Shown here piece after piece: positions 61,587 to 64,000 of a stretch of 64,000 bases of DNA. The translations under genes and the position numbers were made by a program. Position 1 is the stretch's first letter; every line of letters starts with the position of its first letter. The DNA comes from Victivallaceae bacterium (GTDB lineage: Bacteria > Verrucomicrobiota > Lentisphaeria > Victivallales > Victivallaceae), in contig JAQUTL010000005.1 in NCBI GenBank assembly GCA_028709805.1, positions 42,836 to 106,835 of the forward strand. Direction: 5' to 3'. The notes below the pieces were generated by a model. The model worked only from the letters and a program-made list of their open reading frames with translations. It searched no databases and had not been told where the DNA came from.

Positions 61587-61719
61587 TTTATTTTCCCATC
61601 ATTATCAAGCACTTACGCAACAAATACGCTATCTTCTCAATTCCTTTATTTTCCCTTGTTTTACCCTGTTTTTTGAGGGTGAAAAGTGCCGAATAGTCAA
61701 GTAATGGTCATGTAACTTT

Positions 61720-62184
61720 TTGAGGTTGCCACCCTACGCTCAAACTCGTGGAATAATTACGAGAATTTCTCTCTATAACAATGGCAATATTGTTGGTGAA
61801 CAAACATTTACCACTAACGACGAGCAGCTTTCTGAATGCTGGATCACATATTCTGGAGGCAAACAGCTGATTCAGGGAACTAATTTCGAGATAATTTCAA
61901 AGTTGACCGGTCCACGTTTTGAATATGAGAATTACACAGGAAAACGAAGTGTGGAATATGATAATAACAGGCGCGATCTGGATAAATATCTGTGTAATAT
62001 GTTTCATAAAGGGGTTAGGTCATTTCCGCCATTGCCGGTTGAGTGGAATCCGCTTGAACGAAAAGTGATACACCTCAAAGACGGTGGAATTTTGTTCTGG
62101 GCAAAGGGAGCCTCAGTCGTGTCGGATGCTTATTGCAATCCAGAGCTAAGAAAAGAGTATCAGCTAAAAAAAGAGTGGCTGTGA
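61720..62184 (+). CDS. AT-rich orphan ORF, function unknown
   Basis: 154 residues, no good start: the frame is open from TTG and has no ATG until residue ~100, so it may be truncated at the 5' end. The protein is beta-rich and charged (KLTGPRFEYENYTGKRS, KDGGILFWAKG). Its base composition is much poorer in G+C than the genes before it. An immunity protein or a displaced RHS tip are both possible. The surrounding gap (61587-61719) holds an imperfect 9-bp hairpin at 61659-61685 and no gene. Confidence 0.35.
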   Translation: MRLPPYAQTRGIITRISLYNNGNIVGEQTFTTNDEQLSECWITYSGGKQLIQGTNFEIISKLTGPRFEYENYTGKRSVEYDNNRRDLDKYLCNMFHKGVRSFPPLPVEWNPLERKVIHLKDGGILFWAKGASVVSDAYCNPELRKEYQLKKEWL

Positions 62185-62218
62185 CAGTGCGTAAAAATAT
62201 TACTTACAACAAAGCAAG

Positions 62219-63886
62219 GTGTTTTTAGATTTATGCGTGACCGCCGCAACCGACGGCCGCGGAACTGCGAATATTTCGTATAATTCAGACAACACTGTTG
62301 CATTTGAAGAGATTCCATACTATACTAACCGACAGATGAAATATTTGTACGATGCGACTGGCAGAATGACGGCGCAGGGAGTTTACAATTCGTCGACCGG
62401 GGAGTGGGAAATGCAGACAACATACACTTATGACGCGATGAGCAGACTGGCCGCGATTGCCGGTCTGGGCAAGAGCGCGACGTACACCCGTTTTGCGGAG
62501 TCGAACCGGCTGAACACCGTGAGCTTCGGCGCGTCGTATCCGCAGGTCAACTACAGTTATGACACTCAACTGCGCATGACCTCCAAGGGACTGTGGACGC
62601 GGACGTTCAACCCAAAAGACGAGGCAACACAGATCGCGCCCGCCGCCGGGGTTCAGACAAACAACCTCAACTGGTATCACAGTTATGACGCCGCCGGACA
62701 GCTGTCGCAGGGGATATTCGGGCTAATGGGGCCGGACGGCCCCGCCGGAACCGCTTACAATTACAGTTACGACCAGATCGGCAACCATCAGCTTTCCGGC
62801 GTGACCTACAACACGGTAAATCAGCCGTCGAATCTGACTTACGACGCGAACGGCAATATGACGGTGAAAGACGGAAAGCAATATATTTACGACGGCGAAA
62901 ACCGTCTCGTCCGTATTCTGGAAAACTTCTACGACGCCTGGAAGCAGGGTGTGGAGTTCCATTACGACTACGCCGGACGGTGTTATCAGCGCAACGACGT
63001 TTTCATTGATTACACCGATTCGGCCAACAACTACAACACGCCTTATGAATACATTATTTACGACGGCGCGAAGCAGGTCATGACGCTTGACGGCGACAAG
63101 AATGTGACCGGGAAATACGTCTGGCAGCCGGAGAGTTCGGGCGACGCCGATGTGATCCTGTGGGATCAGGACGGCGTGTATTCGACCGACTGCAACAAGA
63201 ATGTGGTGGCGTACAATATCATTCCCGAGTGGCCGGAGCAGCCAAGCGCGACCTATTACGACTACACGCCGTTCGGCGTTCCGGTCGGCAATGCGGGGTC
63301 GGCCCAACGGTTCATGTTCAGCAGCGAAGAGTGGTTCCCTGCCCGTTCGACGCTGAATTATGGTTTAATTCTCTACCTCTACCGTGCCTACAGTCCCGCA
63401 CTCGCCCGCTTCCTGACCCGCGACCCGATCGAAGAACAAGGCGGCGTAAATCTCTACAACTTCGTCGGGAACAACCCGGTAACCAGATGGGATAAGTGGG
63501 GATTAATCGATTGTTGTGGGGATAACGTTCTAAAAGATAATGAATGTTGTCATAACAACAAAGCTATGAAATTGACTGATTCTGTAAGGCGGAAAGAAAA
63601 GAGTGTAGACTGCTGCATTAAGCTAGGTAAAGTATGTTTAACCGGGTCACGATATGGACATCAAAATATAACTATTCTAGATACTTCGTTTTCATATGGA
63701 CTAAATAGCAGGTTTAGTATATTTCTTTTCCCGCAGTTTTGGAACTCGGCGTCAATTTATATTGCAGAAGACATGGGCGACGAGTTGTCCTGTATATATG
63801 TTCCCTTATCTATTGCGCAATCCCATCTAAAATCGTTGACGGCAGCTGTGGGAATAAGCAATAGCTATTCGCTCACAAATACCTGA
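62219..63886 (+). CDS. RHS-repeat protein, C-terminal part with variable tip
   Basis: The frame of 555 residues has no proper start (GTG with a poor site; stop only 9 codons upstream), so it looks like a truncated RHS gene. Repeats of the YD type run through it (YLYDATGRMTAQG, YTYDAMSRLAAI, YSYDTQLRMTS, YDANGNMTVKDG, YDGENRLVRI), and the RHS core motif YRAYSPALARFLTRDPIEEQGGVNLYNFVGNNP-like block ends near residue 429. The remaining ~125 residues form an AT-rich tip with seven Cys near its start, presumably a toxin or recognition domain. Upstream, the composition changes abruptly around 62222. The real N-terminus, with signal and full repeats, is missing. Confidence 0.7.
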   Translation: MFLDLCVTAATDGRGTANISYNSDNTVAFEEIPYYTNRQMKYLYDATGRMTAQGVYNSSTGEWEMQTTYTYDAMSRLAAIAGLGKSATYTRFAESNRLNTVSFGASYPQVNYSYDTQLRMTSKGLWTRTFNPKDEATQIAPAAGVQTNNLNWYHSYDAAGQLSQGIFGLMGPDGPAGTAYNYSYDQIGNHQLSGVTYNTVNQPSNLTYDANGNMTVKDGKQYIYDGENRLVRILENFYDAWKQGVEFHYDYAGRCYQRNDVFIDYTDSANNYNTPYEYIIYDGAKQVMTLDGDKNVTGKYVWQPESSGDADVILWDQDGVYSTDCNKNVVAYNIIPEWPEQPSATYYDYTPFGVPVGNAGSAQRFMFSSEEWFPARSTLNYGLILYLYRAYSPALARFLTRDPIEEQGGVNLYNFVGNNPVTRWDKWGLIDCCGDNVLKDNECCHNNKAMKLTDSVRRKEKSVDCCIKLGKVCLTGSRYGHQNITILDTSFSYGLNSRFSIFLFPQFWNSASIYIAEDMGDELSCIYVPLSIAQSHLKSLTAAVGISNSYSLTNT

Positions 63887-63895
63887 ATCCGTGAA

Positions 63896-63945
63896 AGAAA
63901 CACCGTGTTTCTCTCATTATTGTTATTATGCTATAAATTTATAGC
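63896..63945. repeat. two palindromes after the RHS gene
   Basis: A 7-bp stem AGAAACAC/GTGTTTCT at 63896-63912 follows the stop codon, and a perfect 16-bp palindrome GCTATAAATTTATAGC lies at 63930-63945. Terminator or protein-binding roles are possible. No gene is visible in 63887-64000. Confidence 0.45.
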
Positions 63946-64000
63946 AACTTTATTTGATTTTCAAGTCTTTTGATAACAAAATCGATGATAAGTTCACTTT

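Overview
This is a 64 kb piece of a bacterial chromosome, GC-rich and densely coded. The protein set points to the PVC superphylum, most likely a Lentisphaerota (Victivallis-like) or nearby Verrucomicrobiota lineage. This is an inference from secreted and lipoprotein sugar hydrolases and esterases, paired heparan-acetyltransferase-like membrane proteins, a GKRP-like sugar-phosphate sensor, multiple SPFH proteins and sugar-acid catabolism genes. No rRNA gene is present to confirm it.

Layout. 1-3.2 kb: the end of a GH20 hexosaminidase, then a GKRP/MurQ-like double-SIS protein and a strong terminator. 3.2-16.2 kb: a structured inverted repeat and a good promoter, followed by one long co-directional operon of nine genes. 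It encodes three SPFH (HflK/HflC-like) proteins, a P1B metal ATPase, an ABC ATPase and permease, a conserved membrane-anchored protein of no known family, a CNNM/CorC-type protein and a lipoprotein. Several genes overlap by ATGA. I do not recognise this combination as a named system, and it is the best candidate here for an undescribed one. 16.4-21.9 kb: a giant hybrid sensor kinase with about eight PAS domains, two GAF domains and a receiver domain. 21.9-30.5 kb (minus strand): an IclR regulator followed by a sugar-acid catabolic operon (enolase-superfamily dehydratase, RraA-like aldolase, TIM-barrel hydrolase, SDR, secreted hydrolase).

30.9-36.4 kb: metallophosphoesterase, Gfo/Idh/MocA oxidoreductase, a small terminase-like orphan, a DUF5009-type membrane protein, a sugar isomerase/epimerase and CrcB. 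36.5-41.1 kb: dxs and a second, complete GH20. 41.2-46.3 kb (minus strand): esterase, rsmE, LysM protein, lipoprotein, mraY and a chagasin-like inhibitor. 46.4-50.3 kb: pyrR-pyrB-pyrC-hemW. 50.4-53.1 kb: a GT-C type membrane protein coupled to a lactonase-like lipoprotein. 53.1-55.6 kb: a BlaI/M56 pair with a TACA-TGTA operator inside its promoter. 55.7-61.5 kb: a TIM-barrel hydrolase, a second DUF5009-type protein and a sialate O-acetylesterase. 61.5-64 kb: tRNA-Arg(CCT) followed by accessory, compositionally mixed DNA carrying the C-terminal part of an RHS protein with a Cys-rich, AT-rich tip.

The common theme is scavenging of host or environmental glycans (amino sugars, acetylated sugars, sugar acids) together with envelope maintenance. 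Starts were moved from the longest open frame wherever a ribosome-binding site, promoter or overlap favoured a later codon. All family calls come from reading motifs, without database searches.
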